Positions 29,815 to 39,910 of a stretch of DNA of 64,000 nucleotides are shown one piece after another. Both the position numbers and the translations under genes were made by a program. The notes beneath the pieces were generated by a model. It was not told where the DNA came from, searched no databases, and worked only from the letters and a program-made list of their open reading frames with translations. Numbering within the stretch: the stretch's first letter is position 1; each line of letters opens with the position of its first letter. The DNA comes from Vibrio sp. PID17_43 (lineage in GTDB: Bacteria > Pseudomonadota > Gammaproteobacteria > Enterobacterales > Vibrionaceae). The stretch is from positions 62,001 through 126,000 of the forward strand of contig NZ_LIXM01000012.1 in NCBI RefSeq assembly GCF_002608565.1, written 5' to 3'.

Positions 29815-29843
29815 GAAAAAAGGCAGCGTTTGCTGCCTTTTTA
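29815..29843. terminator. Terminator after yciK
   Basis: AAAAAAGGCAGC-GTTT-GCTGCCTTTTT forms a perfect stem with A and T runs on both strands, 30 bases beyond the yciK stop. Confidence 0.88.
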
Positions 29844-29875
29844 ATCGATTTAGTGAGGTTGCGTGAGTCTGTTAC

Positions 29876-30616
29876 TTACTTTGGTTGAGCATCGATACAT
29901 TGGCCGTTCACGTCCGTGACCGCTGGATCCATCAAGTGAAGGTAAAGCGGCATGATATCCAATGGCGTTTTTAGTGTGTTCGCATCTTCACCTGGGTACG
30001 CTTTTTCACGCATACGAGTACGAGTTGCACCAGGGTTAATGGCATTAACGCGCATTGGTGTATCGCTAAGTTCGTCTGCCAATACTTGCATCATGCCTTC
30101 TACCGCAAATTTAGAAATCGCATATGGTCCCCAGAAAGCGCGGCCAGAGTGACCCACCGTTGAAGAGGTAAAGATGATACGACCCGCCTCTGATTTACGC
30201 ATGATAGGCAGTAGTGTCTGGGTCATCAGAACTTCGGCTTTTACGTTGATCTGCATGATGTCGTCGAAATCTTCTTCATTGATTTGCTCAAACGGACACA
30301 GCGTGCTGAGTACGCCAGCGTTGTGCAGTAGGCCATCTAAACGACCAAACTGACCTTCAATGGTTTCGGCCATATCGATGTAGTGTTGCTTGGTTGCACC
30401 TTTTAGATCGAGAGGGATAATAGCTGGTTGTGGGTAGCCTGCTGATTCAATCTGATCATAGATAGACTCAAGGTTGTTAACGTTTCTGCCAAGTAGAATG
30501 ACCGTTGCACCGTGTTCGGCGTATGAAAGAGCGGCTTGGCGGCCAATGCCATTGCCTGCGCCAGTAACAAGAATGACTTTACCTTTTAAGGCATCTGCTG
30601 AAACGGAGTAGTTCAC
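29876..30616 (-). CDS. yciK: Short-chain dehydrogenase/reductase YciK
   Basis: The 246-residue SDR has the dinucleotide-binding VTGAGNGIGRQAAL (~18), the HNAGVL motif (~95) and the active site SSTVGHSG...YAISK (Ser ~150, Tyr/Lys ~166). It matches the YciK group, found next to sohB in E. coli and divergent from sohB here. The substrate is unknown; it is annotated in databases as an oxoacyl reductase-like enzyme. Confidence 0.92.
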   Translation of the reverse strand: MNYSVSADALKGKVILVTGAGNGIGRQAALSYAEHGATVILLGRNVNNLESIYDQIESAGYPQPAIIPLDLKGATKQHYIDMAETIEGQFGRLDGLLHNAGVLSTLCPFEQINEEDFDDIMQINVKAEVLMTQTLLPIMRKSEAGRIIFTSSTVGHSGRAFWGPYAISKFAVEGMMQVLADELSDTPMRVNAINPGATRTRMREKAYPGEDANTLKTPLDIMPLYLHLMDPAVTDVNGQCIDAQPK

Positions 30617-30663
30617 AGTGTTTAATCCTTATTATTGTATATAGTTCCGATATATAGGTGCTG
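30617..30663 (-). promoter_or_regulatory. Upstream region of yciK
   Basis: AT-rich TTATTATTGTATATAG directly before the yciK start on the plus-strand reading probably contains its promoter; no clear boxes can be assigned. Confidence 0.3.
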
Positions 30664-30713
30664 TACCCAAGTTATTCACGTTGAGATTAGCATCTTGAGG
30701 TGACTTGGGTATT
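30664..30713. repeat. Palindromic dispersed repeat
   Basis: TACCCAAGTTATTCACG at one end and GTGACTTGGGTATTA at the other form terminal inverted repeats (ACCCAAGT / ACTTGGGT) around ~32 bases. The reverse strand resembles the element at 788-826. It lies between the divergent yciK and sohB genes. The remaining ~210 bases to 30928 show no gene. Confidence 0.5.
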
Positions 30714-30928
30714 AATGCGCCCGTTTCTCGATGGAAAATCTTGGTAATCGTGACAAGATGGTTACAATACACCAATTCATGTGTTATACCAATTCCAGAA
30801 CGGTTGTCCGGAATGTTATGCGAACCCTATCAATCAGAACAAGAGGTTACACATTTCCCTACCTTTTTATTGATTTTTCTACGTAACATATCGATGCCTA
30901 TTACTGGTATGAGATAAAGGAGCTCTCA

Positions 30929-31990
30929 TTGGAATTTTTATTAGATTACGGTCTGTTTTTGGCTAAGATTGTCACTGTAGTTGCAGCGGTCATTGTGCTG
31001 TTAGTTATTGCTAAATCAGCGGGTGGTAAATCCGGTGCAGCGAAAGGTGAGTTGGAGGTAACGAATCTTTCAGAACGTCACAAAGACGCGATAGAACAGC
31101 TAGAGCATCATCTACATGATGAAGCATTCATCAAGGCACGTGACAAAGCGGTAAAAAAAGAAGAAAAAGAAAAGAACAAAGCTCGCGAGAAAGAAATCAA
31201 ACAAGCGAACAAAGAAGGAGCGCTAGATAGTAAACGCGAACCGCACCTGTTTGTTCTTGATTTCAACGGCAGCATCGATGCAAAAGAAGTGGCATCACTG
31301 CGTGAAGAGATCACGGCAGTATTAGCGGTGGCTCGCGAAGGCGATGAAGTATTGCTTCGCCTAGAGTCAGGCGGTGGCATGGTTCATGGCTACGGTTTGG
31401 CATCTTCTCAACTTGACCGCATTAAAGCTGCGGGTCTACCACTGACCATTTCTGTCGACAAAGTGGCGGCAAGCGGCGGCTACATGATGGCGTGTGTGGC
31501 AGATAAGATTGTGTCTGCGCCATTTGCGATTGTGGGTTCTATCGGCGTTATCGCACAGATCCCTAACTTCAACAAACTGCTGAAAAAGCATGATATTGAG
31601 TACGAGCAGTTAACGGCAGGCGAGTACAAACGCACATTGACGATGTTTGGTGAGAACACCGACAAAGCGCGTGATAAATTTAAGCAAGAGTTGGAAGAGA
31701 CCCATGTCTTGTTCAAAGACTTTATTCGTGAGCGCCGTCCTGAGCTAGAACTTGATAAAGTCGCGACCGGTGAGCACTGGTTTGGTACGCAGGCGAAAGA
31801 ATTAGGTCTCGTGGACGAAATCAGCACATCTGACGATCTCGTGGTTGCGGCATGCAAAGAGAAGACCGTTCTGTCTATTCACTACGTACAGAAGAAGAAA
31901 CTAGCAGACAAGTTGGCGGGTGTTGCCGGTAAAGTGGCTGACAGTGTGGTACTGAAGTTGGCTGAGCGCGGACAAAAGCCGATAGTTTAA
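30929..31990 (+). CDS. sohB: Inner membrane protease SohB
   Basis: The 353-residue S49 peptidase starts at TTG 30929 with AAGGAG five bases upstream. It has an N-terminal membrane segment (~10-30), a charged Lys/Glu linker (~70-105) and the S49 domain with the nucleophile Ser in KVAASGGYMMA (~186). The Lys partner lies in AGEYKRTLTMFGEN (~238). It digests small peptides or membrane remnants at the inner membrane; overproduction suppresses htrA mutants in E. coli. Confidence 0.95.
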   Translation: MEFLLDYGLFLAKIVTVVAAVIVLLVIAKSAGGKSGAAKGELEVTNLSERHKDAIEQLEHHLHDEAFIKARDKAVKKEEKEKNKAREKEIKQANKEGALDSKREPHLFVLDFNGSIDAKEVASLREEITAVLAVAREGDEVLLRLESGGGMVHGYGLASSQLDRIKAAGLPLTISVDKVAASGGYMMACVADKIVSAPFAIVGSIGVIAQIPNFNKLLKKHDIEYEQLTAGEYKRTLTMFGENTDKARDKFKQELEETHVLFKDFIRERRPELELDKVATGEHWFGTQAKELGLVDEISTSDDLVVAACKEKTVLSIHYVQKKKLADKLAGVAGKVADSVVLKLAERGQKPIV

Positions 31991-32016
31991 TCGTTTGGAG
32001 TGCATTTAAGTTTTAA

Positions 32017-32050
32017 AACGGCGAGGGTGAAAATTTTCGCCTTTTTATTG
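32017..32050 (+). terminator. Probable terminator after sohB
   Basis: GGCGAGGGTGAAAATTTTCGCC forms a stem with mismatches and is followed by TTTTT. Confidence 0.6.
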
Positions 32051-32201
32051 GAACTTTCCTCAATAGCGTGAACCCAACGGCGCATGGGGTGTAATGCTTT
32101 ACACGACATTTTTCCTCGCTCCAGAGGACTAATGCCCGTATAATATGCGCCTCGAAAATCGAGCAAAATGCTGAAAAAAGAAATTATAGGTGGAGAAGAA
32201 C

Positions 32202-32882
32202 ATGTCCTCTCAAACTCCGGTTGTTACCGTAGATGGACCTAGTGGTGCAGGTAAAGGCACTTTATGTATGTTGCTAGCGAAGAAGTTGGGTTTTCACCTT
32301 CTTGATTCTGGCGCAATTTATCGTGTACTTGCACTCGCAGCGATTCACCACGGTGTAGACACTGAGTCAGAAGACGCGCTTGTCCCGCTTGCTACTCACC
32401 TAGACGTTCAGTTTGTTGCTGAAGGTGATCTAGTAAAAGTGATTTTAGAAGGCGAAGATGTCTCTGGCGAGCTTCGTAAAGAAGAAACTGGTATGGCGGC
32501 GTCTAAAGTGGCAGCACTACCACGCGTTCGTGAGGCGTTGTTACGTCGTCAGCGTGCATTTGAAGCTGCTCCAGGGCTTGTTGCTGATGGTCGTGATATG
32601 GGGACCGTTGTATTTACGAAGGCACAAGCGAAAATTTTCCTTGATGCGAGCGCAGAAGAGCGTGCTAATCGTCGCCTTAAACAGTTGCAAGATAAAGGGT
32701 TAGATGTTAAATTTGATGACCTTTTAAGCGAGATCCAAGAGCGTGACGATCGAGATCGTAACCGCCCAGTGGCGCCACTACGCCCTGCAGAGGATGCGCT
32801 TGTGCTAGATTCTACGTCGATGACTATCGACGAAGTGGTAGAAAAAGCACTACAATATATCGAATCGAAGCTAGCTGAGTAA
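32202..32882 (+). CDS. cmk: Cytidylate kinase
   Basis: The start is ATG 32202 after GGTGGAGAAGAAC, giving 226 residues; a GTG at 32190 is in frame but lies in the ribosome site. [17 protein letters not shown] is the P-loop, with [10 protein letters not shown] (~132) and [10 protein letters not shown] in the lid region. It phosphorylates CMP and dCMP. It heads the conserved cmk-rpsA-ihfB-lapAB-pyrF series. Confidence 0.96.
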   Translation: MSSQTPVVTVDGPSGAGKGTLCMLLAKKLGFHLLDSGAIYRVLALAAIHHGVDTESEDALVPLATHLDVQFVAEGDLVKVILEGEDVSGELRKEETGMAASKVAALPRVREALLRRQRAFEAAPGLVADGRDMGTVVFTKAQAKIFLDASAEERANRRLKQLQDKGLDVKFDDLLSEIQERDDRDRNRPVAPLRPAEDALVLDSTSMTIDEVVEKALQYIESKLAE

Positions 32883-32992
32883 TTACGCTCGGCTAGACTA
32901 AGAGCGTTGGTCGCAAGGATGATGACTGGCGAATTTAATAACCCCATGCGGTAGGATACCCGTGGACGTTTAATTTATTGAAGATTAAATAA

Positions 32993-34663
32993 ATGACTGA
33001 ATCTTTTGCTCAACTCTTTGAAGAGTTTCTAAACGAAACAGAATTCCAACAAGGCAGCATCGTTAAAGGTACTGTAGTAGCTATCGAGAACGGTTACGTT
33101 CTTGTTGACGCTGGTCTTAAGTCTGAATCTGCTATCCCTGCTGAACAGTTCAAGAACGCTGCTGGCGAACTTGAAGTTGAAGTTGGTGCTGAAGTAGACG
33201 TAGCTCTAGACGCTGTTGAAGATGGTTTCGGTGAAACTCAACTTTCTCGTGAGAAAGCTAAGCGTCACGAAGCTTGGATCGTTCTTGAGAAAGCTTACGA
33301 AGAAGCTGAAACTGTTGTTGGTATCATCAACGGTAAAGTTAAAGGCGGTTTCACTGTTGAACTAAACGGTATCCGTGCTTTCCTTCCTGGCTCTCTAGTA
33401 GACGTACGTCCAATCCGTGACACTGCTCACCTAGAAAACAAAGAGCTAGAGTTCAAAGTTATCAAACTTGACCAAAAGCGTAACAACGTAGTGGTTTCAC
33501 GTCGTGCAGTTATCGAATCTGAGAACAGCGTTGAGCGTGACGAGCTTCTAGAAACTCTACAAGAAGGTTCTGAAGTTAAAGGTATCGTTAAGAACCTTAC
33601 TGACTACGGTGCGTTCGTTGACCTAGGTGGCGTTGACGGTCTTCTACATATCACAGATATGGCTTGGAAGCGCGTTAAGCACCCATCTGAAATCGTTAAC
33701 GTTGGTGACGAGATCCAAGTTAAAGTTCTTAAGTTTGACCGTGAGCGTACTCGCGTATCACTAGGTCTTAAGCAACTAGGCGAAGATCCATGGGTAGCAA
33801 TTGCTAAGCGTTACCCAGAAGGTCACAAACTAACTGGTCGCGTAACTAACCTAACTGACTACGGCTGCTTCGTTGAAATCGAAGAAGGCGTTGAAGGTCT
33901 AGTTCACGTTTCAGAAATGGATTGGACTAACAAGAACATCCACCCATCTAAAGTTGTTAATGTTGGCGACGAAGTTGAGGTTATGGTTCTTGAAATCGAC
34001 GAAGAACGTCGTCGTATCTCTCTAGGCCTGAAACAGTGTAAAGCTAACCCATGGCAGTCATTCGCTGAAGCACAAGCTAAAGGCGACAAAGTTACTGGTA
34101 AGATCAAGTCTATCACTGACTTCGGTATCTTCATCGGTCTAGAAGGCGGCATCGACGGTCTAGTTCACCTATCTGACATTTCTTGGAATGTTACTGGTGA
34201 AGAAGCGGTACGTGAGTACAAGAAAGGCGACGAGATCTCTGCAGTTGTTCTAGCAGTAGACGCTGAGCGTGAGCGTATCTCTCTAGGCGTTAAGCAAATG
34301 GAAAACGACCCATTCAATGCTTACGTTGCTGATACTAAGAAAGGTGTTCTAGTTAACGCTACTGTAACTGCTGTTGACGCTAAAGGCGCTACAGTTGAAA
34401 TCGCAGAAGGCGTTGAAGGCTACATCCGTGTTTCTGAAGTATCTCGCGATCGCGTAGAAGATGCTTCTCTAATCCTAAGCGCTGGTGATGTTGTTGAAGC
34501 GAAGTTCACAGGTGTTGACCGTAAGAACCGCGTAATCAACCTATCTATCAAAGCTAAAGATGAAGCGGACGAGCAAGAAGCAATGGCATCTATCAACAAG
34601 CAAGACGAAGCTGCTTTTGGTAATGCAATGGCTGACGCTTTCAAAGCTGCTAAAGGCGAATAA
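32993..34663 (+). CDS. rpsA: 30S ribosomal protein S1
   Basis: The 556-residue protein has six S1 (OB-fold) domains in tandem, starting near residues 20, 105, 190, 276, 363 and 450. It shows repeated DYGxFV/DFGIFI and GLVHxS(E/D) motifs. It bridges mRNA to the 30S subunit during initiation. The codons used are strongly biased to those of abundant proteins. A strong terminator follows. Confidence 0.98.
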   Translation: MTESFAQLFEEFLNETEFQQGSIVKGTVVAIENGYVLVDAGLKSESAIPAEQFKNAAGELEVEVGAEVDVALDAVEDGFGETQLSREKAKRHEAWIVLEKAYEEAETVVGIINGKVKGGFTVELNGIRAFLPGSLVDVRPIRDTAHLENKELEFKVIKLDQKRNNVVVSRRAVIESENSVERDELLETLQEGSEVKGIVKNLTDYGAFVDLGGVDGLLHITDMAWKRVKHPSEIVNVGDEIQVKVLKFDRERTRVSLGLKQLGEDPWVAIAKRYPEGHKLTGRVTNLTDYGCFVEIEEGVEGLVHVSEMDWTNKNIHPSKVVNVGDEVEVMVLEIDEERRRISLGLKQCKANPWQSFAEAQAKGDKVTGKIKSITDFGIFIGLEGGIDGLVHLSDISWNVTGEEAVREYKKGDEISAVVLAVDAERERISLGVKQMENDPFNAYVADTKKGVLVNATVTAVDAKGATVEIAEGVEGYIRVSEVSRDRVEDASLILSAGDVVEAKFTGVDRKNRVINLSIKAKDEADEQEAMASINKQDEAAFGNAMADAFKAAKGE

Positions 34664-34678
34664 TTTACTCGCTTAAGC

Positions 34679-34707
34679 TAAAAAGGAGCCGCAAGGCTCC
34701 TTTTTTA
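34679..34707 (+). terminator. Terminator after rpsA
   Basis: AAAAAGGAGCC-GCAA-GGCTCCTTTTTT is a perfect stem with a T run. Confidence 0.92.
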
Positions 34708-34876
34708 TGCTTGCGATAACAGAAGTGGTAATACTAATGTCGATAATCTATTTTAAAAAAAGACATTTTTTGATTGCGCACTTTGCATGATTTTTGACTA
34801 GAATTGGTAGCAAGTGTTTGTTGGAATTAGTATTACTTACTATAATGAGTGATAAAGATACTCAAAGAGGGCAACT

Positions 34877-35161
34877 ATGACTAAGTCTGAACTGATTGAA
34901 AGACTCTGCGCTGAACAAACACATTTATCAGCGAAAGAGGTAGAGGATGCTGTAAAAGATATTTTGGAGCACATGGCCTCTACACTAGAGAGTGGTGATC
35001 GCATTGAGATCCGCGGCTTTGGTAGTTTTTCTCTTCATTACCGTGAACCTCGCGTAGGTCGTAATCCAAAAACGGGTGACAAAGTGGAGCTAGAAGGTAA
35101 GTTCGTACCTCACTTTAAACCAGGAAAAGAGCTTCGTGAGCGAGTGAATATGGGTGGCTAA
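34877..35161 (+). CDS. ihfB: Integration host factor subunit beta
   Basis: The 94-residue HU/IHF-family protein carries [20 protein letters not shown] (beta arm, ~43-62) with the DNA-intercalating Pro in [11 protein letters not shown]. It pairs with IhfA and bends DNA sharply. The position after rpsA is standard and separates IhfB from HU. AAAGAGGGCAACT precedes the start. Confidence 0.97.
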   Translation: MTKSELIERLCAEQTHLSAKEVEDAVKDILEHMASTLESGDRIEIRGFGSFSLHYREPRVGRNPKTGDKVELEGKFVPHFKPGKELRERVNMGG

Positions 35162-35177
35162 AGCTCTCTTATTAGAT

Positions 35178-35216
35178 TAAAAAAGCGGCATACTCTCGTG
35201 TATGCCGCTTTTTTAT
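35178..35216 (+). terminator. Terminator after ihfB
   Basis: AAAAAAGCGGCATAC-TCTC-GTGTATGCCGCTTTTTT forms a long stem ending in T residues. Confidence 0.93.
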
Positions 35217-35301
35217 AACTAGATTATTGGTAATATACATGGTCTGAAGAAACATTTTCCTGCATAATCTTACCTACTTACTCCTCAAAGGGTGATGTAA
35301 T

Positions 35302-35595
35302 ATGAAAATTATAAAAATCATTGCTGTTTTAGCGCTCTTTTTAATTGCACTGGCTTTAGGTTCTCAAAACCAAGAGATCGTGACCTTCAACTACCTGTTA
35401 GCACAAGGTGAGTTCCACTTATCAACCCTTTTGGGCGTGGTGTTTGTGGTTGGCTTTGCTTTGGCATGGGTTATCTTCGCTAGCATCCAGTTCAAGACTC
35501 AGCTTCAAGTTCGCCGTCTGAAAAAGAAACTTAAAAAGTATGAGCCCGCTGAAGCAGAAAAACCTGCGAAACCAGCAATAGAAAAACAGGCATAA
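35302..35595 (+). CDS. lapA: Lipopolysaccharide assembly protein LapA (YciS)
   Basis: The 97-residue protein has two membrane segments (~5-20 and ~45-65) with NQEIVTFNYLLAQGEFHLS between them, and a cytoplasmic Lys-rich tail (RRLKKKLKKYEPAE). This is the LapA/DUF1049 layout. With LapB it governs LpxC degradation by FtsH and so LPS supply. lapB follows after 18 bases. Confidence 0.93.
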   Translation: MKIIKIIAVLALFLIALALGSQNQEIVTFNYLLAQGEFHLSTLLGVVFVVGFALAWVIFASIQFKTQLQVRRLKKKLKKYEPAEAEKPAKPAIEKQA

Positions 35596-35613
35596 GGATA
35601 AGGCTTAACTTTA

Positions 35614-36789
35614 ATGCTTGAACTACTCTTCTTGTTATTGCCGATAGCGGCCGCCTATGGTTGGTACATGGGGCATCGAAGCGCTCAGCAAGACAAGCAG
35701 AAGCAATCTCATCAGATATCCCGTCAATACATGACGGGTCTAAATCTGCTCCTATCTGATCAATCAGATAAGGCGGTTGACCATTTTATTGAATTGCTCC
35801 AAGTCGATAACGAAACGATAGACACTCACCTAGCGTTAGGTAACCTTTTCCGTTCTCGTGGCGAGGTTGATCGCGCAATTCGAATTCACCAAAATCTTAT
35901 TTCTCGTTCTGGTTTGACTCTAGATCAGAAAAATCTAGCACTTCAGCAGCTTGCGAAAGACTACATGGCTTCCGGTTTTTTAGATCGAGCAGAAAAAATC
36001 TTTGAGCAATTAGTTGAAGAACCCGACCATCGCGAAAGTGCACTTCAACAGCTTGTCACTATCTACCAACAAACGCGTGAGTGGGATAAAGCGATTCACT
36101 ACGCCAATCAACTGGCCAAAATGGGCAAGAAGCGTACTCGAATCCGTGCCAACATTGCGCATTTCTGGTGTGAACTGGCGATGCTTGACCAAGCGGATGG
36201 CAACACCAGTAAAGCGATTCAACACTTCAAGAGAGCACTATCTGAAGACCCAAAATGTGTGCGTGCTAACATCTCTTTAGGAAGGATTTACCTAGAGTCA
36301 GAGGACTACAAGCAGACGATTAAGTACCTCTCCGGTGTCTTAGATCAGGATAAAGATTTCATTAGTGATGTATTACCTACTATCGCAGAGTGTTATCACC
36401 ACTTAGGGCAAGAAGATGAGCTGGTGGAATTCTTGCGTGCATGTATCGACAAAAAAGCCGGTGTGTCTTCCGAGTTAATGTTAGCGCAAATGGTCGCTCA
36501 TCATGAGAGTGTCGCGGCTGCGCAAGAACTACTGACTAAACAGTTACTGAAAAACCCAACCATGAAAGGTTTTTACCGCTTGATTGATTATCACATTGCT
36601 GAAGCAGAAGATGGTCGAGCGAAGGACAGTTTGTCGACGCTACAAGCGATGGTTGGTGAACAATTAAAAGTAAAACCGCATTACCGATGCCGGAAGTGTG
36701 GCTTCTCGACTCATTCCCTTTACTGGCATTGCCCATCTTGTAAAGGGTGGGGGACGATCAAGCCAATCCGCGGATTGGACGGCGAATAG
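35614..36789 (+). CDS. lapB: Lipopolysaccharide assembly protein LapB (YciM)
   Basis: The 391-residue protein has an N-terminal anchor (LELLFLLLPIAAAYGWYMG). About nine TPR repeats (~35-345) follow. The C-terminal rubredoxin-like metal site is CRKCGFSTHS...CPSCKGWGT (~358-380). LapB docks on the inner membrane and presents LpxC to FtsH. All landmark parts are present at the family length. Confidence 0.96.
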   Translation: MLELLFLLLPIAAAYGWYMGHRSAQQDKQKQSHQISRQYMTGLNLLLSDQSDKAVDHFIELLQVDNETIDTHLALGNLFRSRGEVDRAIRIHQNLISRSGLTLDQKNLALQQLAKDYMASGFLDRAEKIFEQLVEEPDHRESALQQLVTIYQQTREWDKAIHYANQLAKMGKKRTRIRANIAHFWCELAMLDQADGNTSKAIQHFKRALSEDPKCVRANISLGRIYLESEDYKQTIKYLSGVLDQDKDFISDVLPTIAECYHHLGQEDELVEFLRACIDKKAGVSSELMLAQMVAHHESVAAAQELLTKQLLKNPTMKGFYRLIDYHIAEAEDGRAKDSLSTLQAMVGEQLKVKPHYRCRKCGFSTHSLYWHCPSCKGWGTIKPIRGLDGE

Positions 36790-36794
36790 TATTA

Positions 36795-36833
36795 ATGCAG
36801 CAGGCAGAATTTTTTGTCTGCTGCATTTTTTTA
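36795..36833 (+). terminator. Terminator after lapB
   Basis: TGCAGCAGGCAGA and TCTGCTGCA pair across ATTTTTTG, followed by TTTTTTT. Confidence 0.8.
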
Positions 36834-36862
36834 GAACAAAAAGAAAATAGTTAGGAGATGAA

Positions 36863-37564
36863 ATGATCGACCAAAAAGTTATTGTCGCACTGGATTATGA
36901 TAACCAAGCTGATGCGCTTGCCTTCGTAGATAGAATTGATCCTGCGTCATGTCGCCTAAAAGTAGGCAAGGAAATGTTTACGCTATTTGGTCCTGATTTC
37001 GTACGTGAGCTTCATAAACGGGGTTTCTCTGTATTCCTAGACCTTAAGTTTCACGATATCCCGAATACGTGTTCAAAAGCAGTTCGCGCTGCGGCTGAAC
37101 TGGGTGTATGGATGGTGAACGTGCACGCGAGTGGTGGTGAGCGCATGATGACAGCATCACGTGAAATTCTTGAACCTTACGGCAAAGACCGCCCACTGCT
37201 GATTGGTGTGACAGTGCTTACTAGCATGGAGCAGAGTGATCTCGCAGGTGTCGGCTTAAATATTGCGCCTCAAGAGCAAGTCATTCGTCTTGCGACGCTG
37301 ACTAAAAACTCTGGCCTTGATGGTGTGGTATGTTCAGCGCAAGAGTCTTCTCTACTTAAAAACGAACTAGGCAAAGAGTTCAAATTGGTGACGCCTGGTA
37401 TCCGTCCAGCAGGCTCAGAGCAAGGTGACCAACGCCGTATCATGACGCCGGTTGATGCAATCCAAGCGGGGTCAGACTACTTGGTTATTGGTCGTCCTAT
37501 TACGCAGGCTACGGATCCAGCCGCTGTGCTTAAGTCAATCAACGACAGCCTTGCGAACATGTAA
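36863..37564 (+). CDS. pyrF: Orotidine 5'-phosphate decarboxylase
   Basis: The 233-residue TIM-barrel enzyme opens [14 protein letters not shown] and carries the catalytic [12 protein letters not shown] (~60) with the Lys/Asp tetrad. [16 protein letters not shown] (~183) holds the phosphate-loop residues. It makes UMP from OMP. AGGAG precedes the ATG; the position after lapB is conserved. Confidence 0.97.
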   Translation: MIDQKVIVALDYDNQADALAFVDRIDPASCRLKVGKEMFTLFGPDFVRELHKRGFSVFLDLKFHDIPNTCSKAVRAAAELGVWMVNVHASGGERMMTASREILEPYGKDRPLLIGVTVLTSMEQSDLAGVGLNIAPQEQVIRLATLTKNSGLDGVVCSAQESSLLKNELGKEFKLVTPGIRPAGSEQGDQRRIMTPVDAIQAGSDYLVIGRPITQATDPAAVLKSINDSLANM

Positions 37565-37585
37565 AATTCATCAGAGTTAGCTACG

Positions 37586-37618
37586 AAAGGTGGAGTGGGA
37601 ACGCTTCACCTTTTTTGT
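37586..37618 (+). terminator. Terminator after pyrF
   Basis: AAGGTGGAG and CTTCACCTT pair across TGGGAACG, followed by TTTTTGTTTT. Confidence 0.75.
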
Positions 37619-37984
37619 TTTACAGCTGAAAAAAGGACTGAAAATCCTGCGATTGATATTGTATGAGGACACGATGTGGCTGTTGCCACTACGGGGATCA
37701 CATTTTACTCACATAAATTGTTGTGATACTCGGAAAGTGCAACCATGTGTTATTGATGGGTTGCGTTACAAATGTGTAACGAATACTATGGTGTGGATGC
37801 ATTCACTGCGTTGTAAGGTCAGGATGACCTAGTGAAACTCTCTGATATTAATACAGAAGCGAATAGGGACTTGCTTTGTATTAGCGCTTATCATTTCCTT
37901 TACTGTGCCTTTGCGCAGTCTCTCTGAGATTCACTTGTTGTTGTTCTATTCGCCTTACTACGTAAACACAACAAGGAAGATACA
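37619..37984. other. Region upstream of the solute-binding protein gene
   Basis: These 366 bases hold the promoter of the gene at 37985, which has AAGGAAGATACA as its ribosome site. A frame at 37590-37832 lacks a ribosome site and recognisable sequence. No operator can be assigned. Confidence 0.45.
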
Positions 37985-39823
37985 ATGATAAAGACTCTGC
38001 CATTTGCAGCACTGGCGACATTGGCTGCGACGAGCTTTCAGCTAAATGCGGCTGAGCTGCCTGCAGATATAGAATGGATTTCGAATAATAACGAACCACT
38101 ATTTGCTTCAGAAGATGCGGTACGAGGTGGGACTTATCGAACGTATATACAGAGCTTTCCCCAAACATTACGTAGCGTCGGGCCTGATGCAAACTCAGGG
38201 CTGCGTCAGTATTTAATGGATGGAACGCCAAAGCTTGCTCAACGCCACCCAAATACAGGTAAATGGATCCCTCAGCTTGCAAAAGAATGGGCGTTCGGGG
38301 ATGACTATAAAACCGTTTACTTTAAGTTAGATGATACCGCTAAATGGTCGGATGGTGAAAAAATCACCGCTGATGATTACGTGTTTATGATGAAGTACTA
38401 CACCTCTGACGACATTATCGATCCGTGGTACAACGACTTCTTTGAAAACAGCATAGTGAGCGTTGAGAAAATCGACGACTACACTATCAAAGTAAGCTTA
38501 GCCGTTGCGCAAAGTAATGACTCGTTGATGGTGATGATCAATATGCCAAGTAATGGTTTTCAACCTCGTCCAGAGCACTTTTTTGAAGGGGAAAAAGACG
38601 AAAACAAAGATGGCATGCCTGACAATTTTGTCCGTAAATTTAACTTCAAAGCGGAACCTACGGCAGCGCCTTACTACATAGATAACGTGAAAAAAGGCAA
38701 GAGTGTTACCTTTAAGCATGTCGGTGACGATTGGTGGGGATATAACAACCGTTACTATAAAAATCGTTATAATGTAGACAAAGTACGTATTACTGTTATT
38801 CGTGACTTAGACATCGCGATGAAGCACTTTGAAAAAGGTAACCTCGATTACTTTGATATGGTATTACCAAACTTTTGGCATGATAAGACCAATAGTGATG
38901 TTTACAAAAATGGCTATGTGCAAAAGTATTGGGGGTTTAATCAGTCTCCACAAGGAGCGGGTGGTTTGTGGATGAATACCGCTCAGCCAATGCTGGATAA
39001 CCTAGAAGTACGTAAGGGCGTGATGCTCGCAACAGACTATGACGGTATGATTGAAAACATCATGCGCGGTGACTACTCACGTAAGCCACATGGTTTAGGC
39101 TTTGGTCATGGTGGTTATGATGACCCAAGTAATACGCCGCCTAAGTTTGATGCCGCAACAGCGATTAAGCACTTTGAAAACGCTGGTTTTGATAAAGTAG
39201 GTTCGGATGGCATTCGAGTTAACGATAAGGGCGAACGATTAAGCTTTGCAATTACTTACGGTTACAACTCTCATACCCCACGTATTGCCTACCTAAAAGA
39301 GCAGGCGAAACTTGCGGGGCTTGAGTTTACGCTTAACCTTGTTGATGGTTCTTCTGCGTTTAAATTCATTCTGGAGAAAAAGCACCAGTTAGCATTCCTC
39401 AATATGGGGTCAGGTGAAATCCCTGCTTATTGGGAGTACTTCCATTCTGCTAATGCGAATAAGCCGCAGACAAACGCACATACTAACTACAGCAGCCCTG
39501 AGCTGGATAAGCTGATTGAAGCGTACGACAACGAGTTTGAGCTGCAAAAGCGCTACGACTTATCACGTAAGATTCAAAAATACGTAGGCGATGCGAATGT
39601 TATTGTCCCAGGTTATATGGTTCCATACACACGTGATGCACACTGGCGTTGGGTGAAAGTGCCAAAAGAGGGTATGACCAAAAATACGGTAAGCATGTTC
39701 CATCCAATGGACATCGGTAACTTCTGGATAGATAAAACGGTGAAGAAAGAGACGCAAAAAGCGATGAAGAGTGGCAAAGCCTTCCCTGAAGTGACCGTGG
39801 TTGATGAGCGCTACAAGCTTTAG
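37985..39823 (+). CDS. Periplasmic peptide-type solute-binding protein (SBP family 5), orphan
   Basis: The 612-residue protein has a signal peptide ending FQLNAAELPADIE and a family 5 (oligopeptide/nickel) binding fold. Typical blocks are LAKEWAFGDDYKTVYFKL, WSDGEKITADDYVFMMKYY and the LEVRKGVMLATDYDGMIENI helix. The long form and aromatic C-terminus resemble YejA-type binding proteins. No permease or ATPase genes lie beside it, so it must work with a transporter encoded elsewhere. The ligand is unknown. Confidence 0.87.
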   Translation: MIKTLPFAALATLAATSFQLNAAELPADIEWISNNNEPLFASEDAVRGGTYRTYIQSFPQTLRSVGPDANSGLRQYLMDGTPKLAQRHPNTGKWIPQLAKEWAFGDDYKTVYFKLDDTAKWSDGEKITADDYVFMMKYYTSDDIIDPWYNDFFENSIVSVEKIDDYTIKVSLAVAQSNDSLMVMINMPSNGFQPRPEHFFEGEKDENKDGMPDNFVRKFNFKAEPTAAPYYIDNVKKGKSVTFKHVGDDWWGYNNRYYKNRYNVDKVRITVIRDLDIAMKHFEKGNLDYFDMVLPNFWHDKTNSDVYKNGYVQKYWGFNQSPQGAGGLWMNTAQPMLDNLEVRKGVMLATDYDGMIENIMRGDYSRKPHGLGFGHGGYDDPSNTPPKFDAATAIKHFENAGFDKVGSDGIRVNDKGERLSFAITYGYNSHTPRIAYLKEQAKLAGLEFTLNLVDGSSAFKFILEKKHQLAFLNMGSGEIPAYWEYFHSANANKPQTNAHTNYSSPELDKLIEAYDNEFELQKRYDLSRKIQKYVGDANVIVPGYMVPYTRDAHWRWVKVPKEGMTKNTVSMFHPMDIGNFWIDKTVKKETQKAMKSGKAFPEVTVVDERYKL

Positions 39824-39849
39824 TCACTAAACGCTAAACGTTAAATAAT

Positions 39850-39888
39850 CCAAAGCCCTGACTCATGAGCATGAGTCAGGGCTTTTTC
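39850..39888. terminator. Long bidirectional terminator
   Basis: AAAGCCCTGACTCATG and CATGAGTCAGGGCTTT make a near-perfect long stem ended by TTTTT, between the SBP gene and pqiC. Confidence 0.93.
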
Positions 39889-39910
39889 GTTTCTGTCAGG
39901 CAATGTGTCG

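Noticed and set aside
37590..37832. 80-codon plus frame after pyrF
   Set aside because: It overlaps the pyrF terminator and has no recognised domain or ribosome site.
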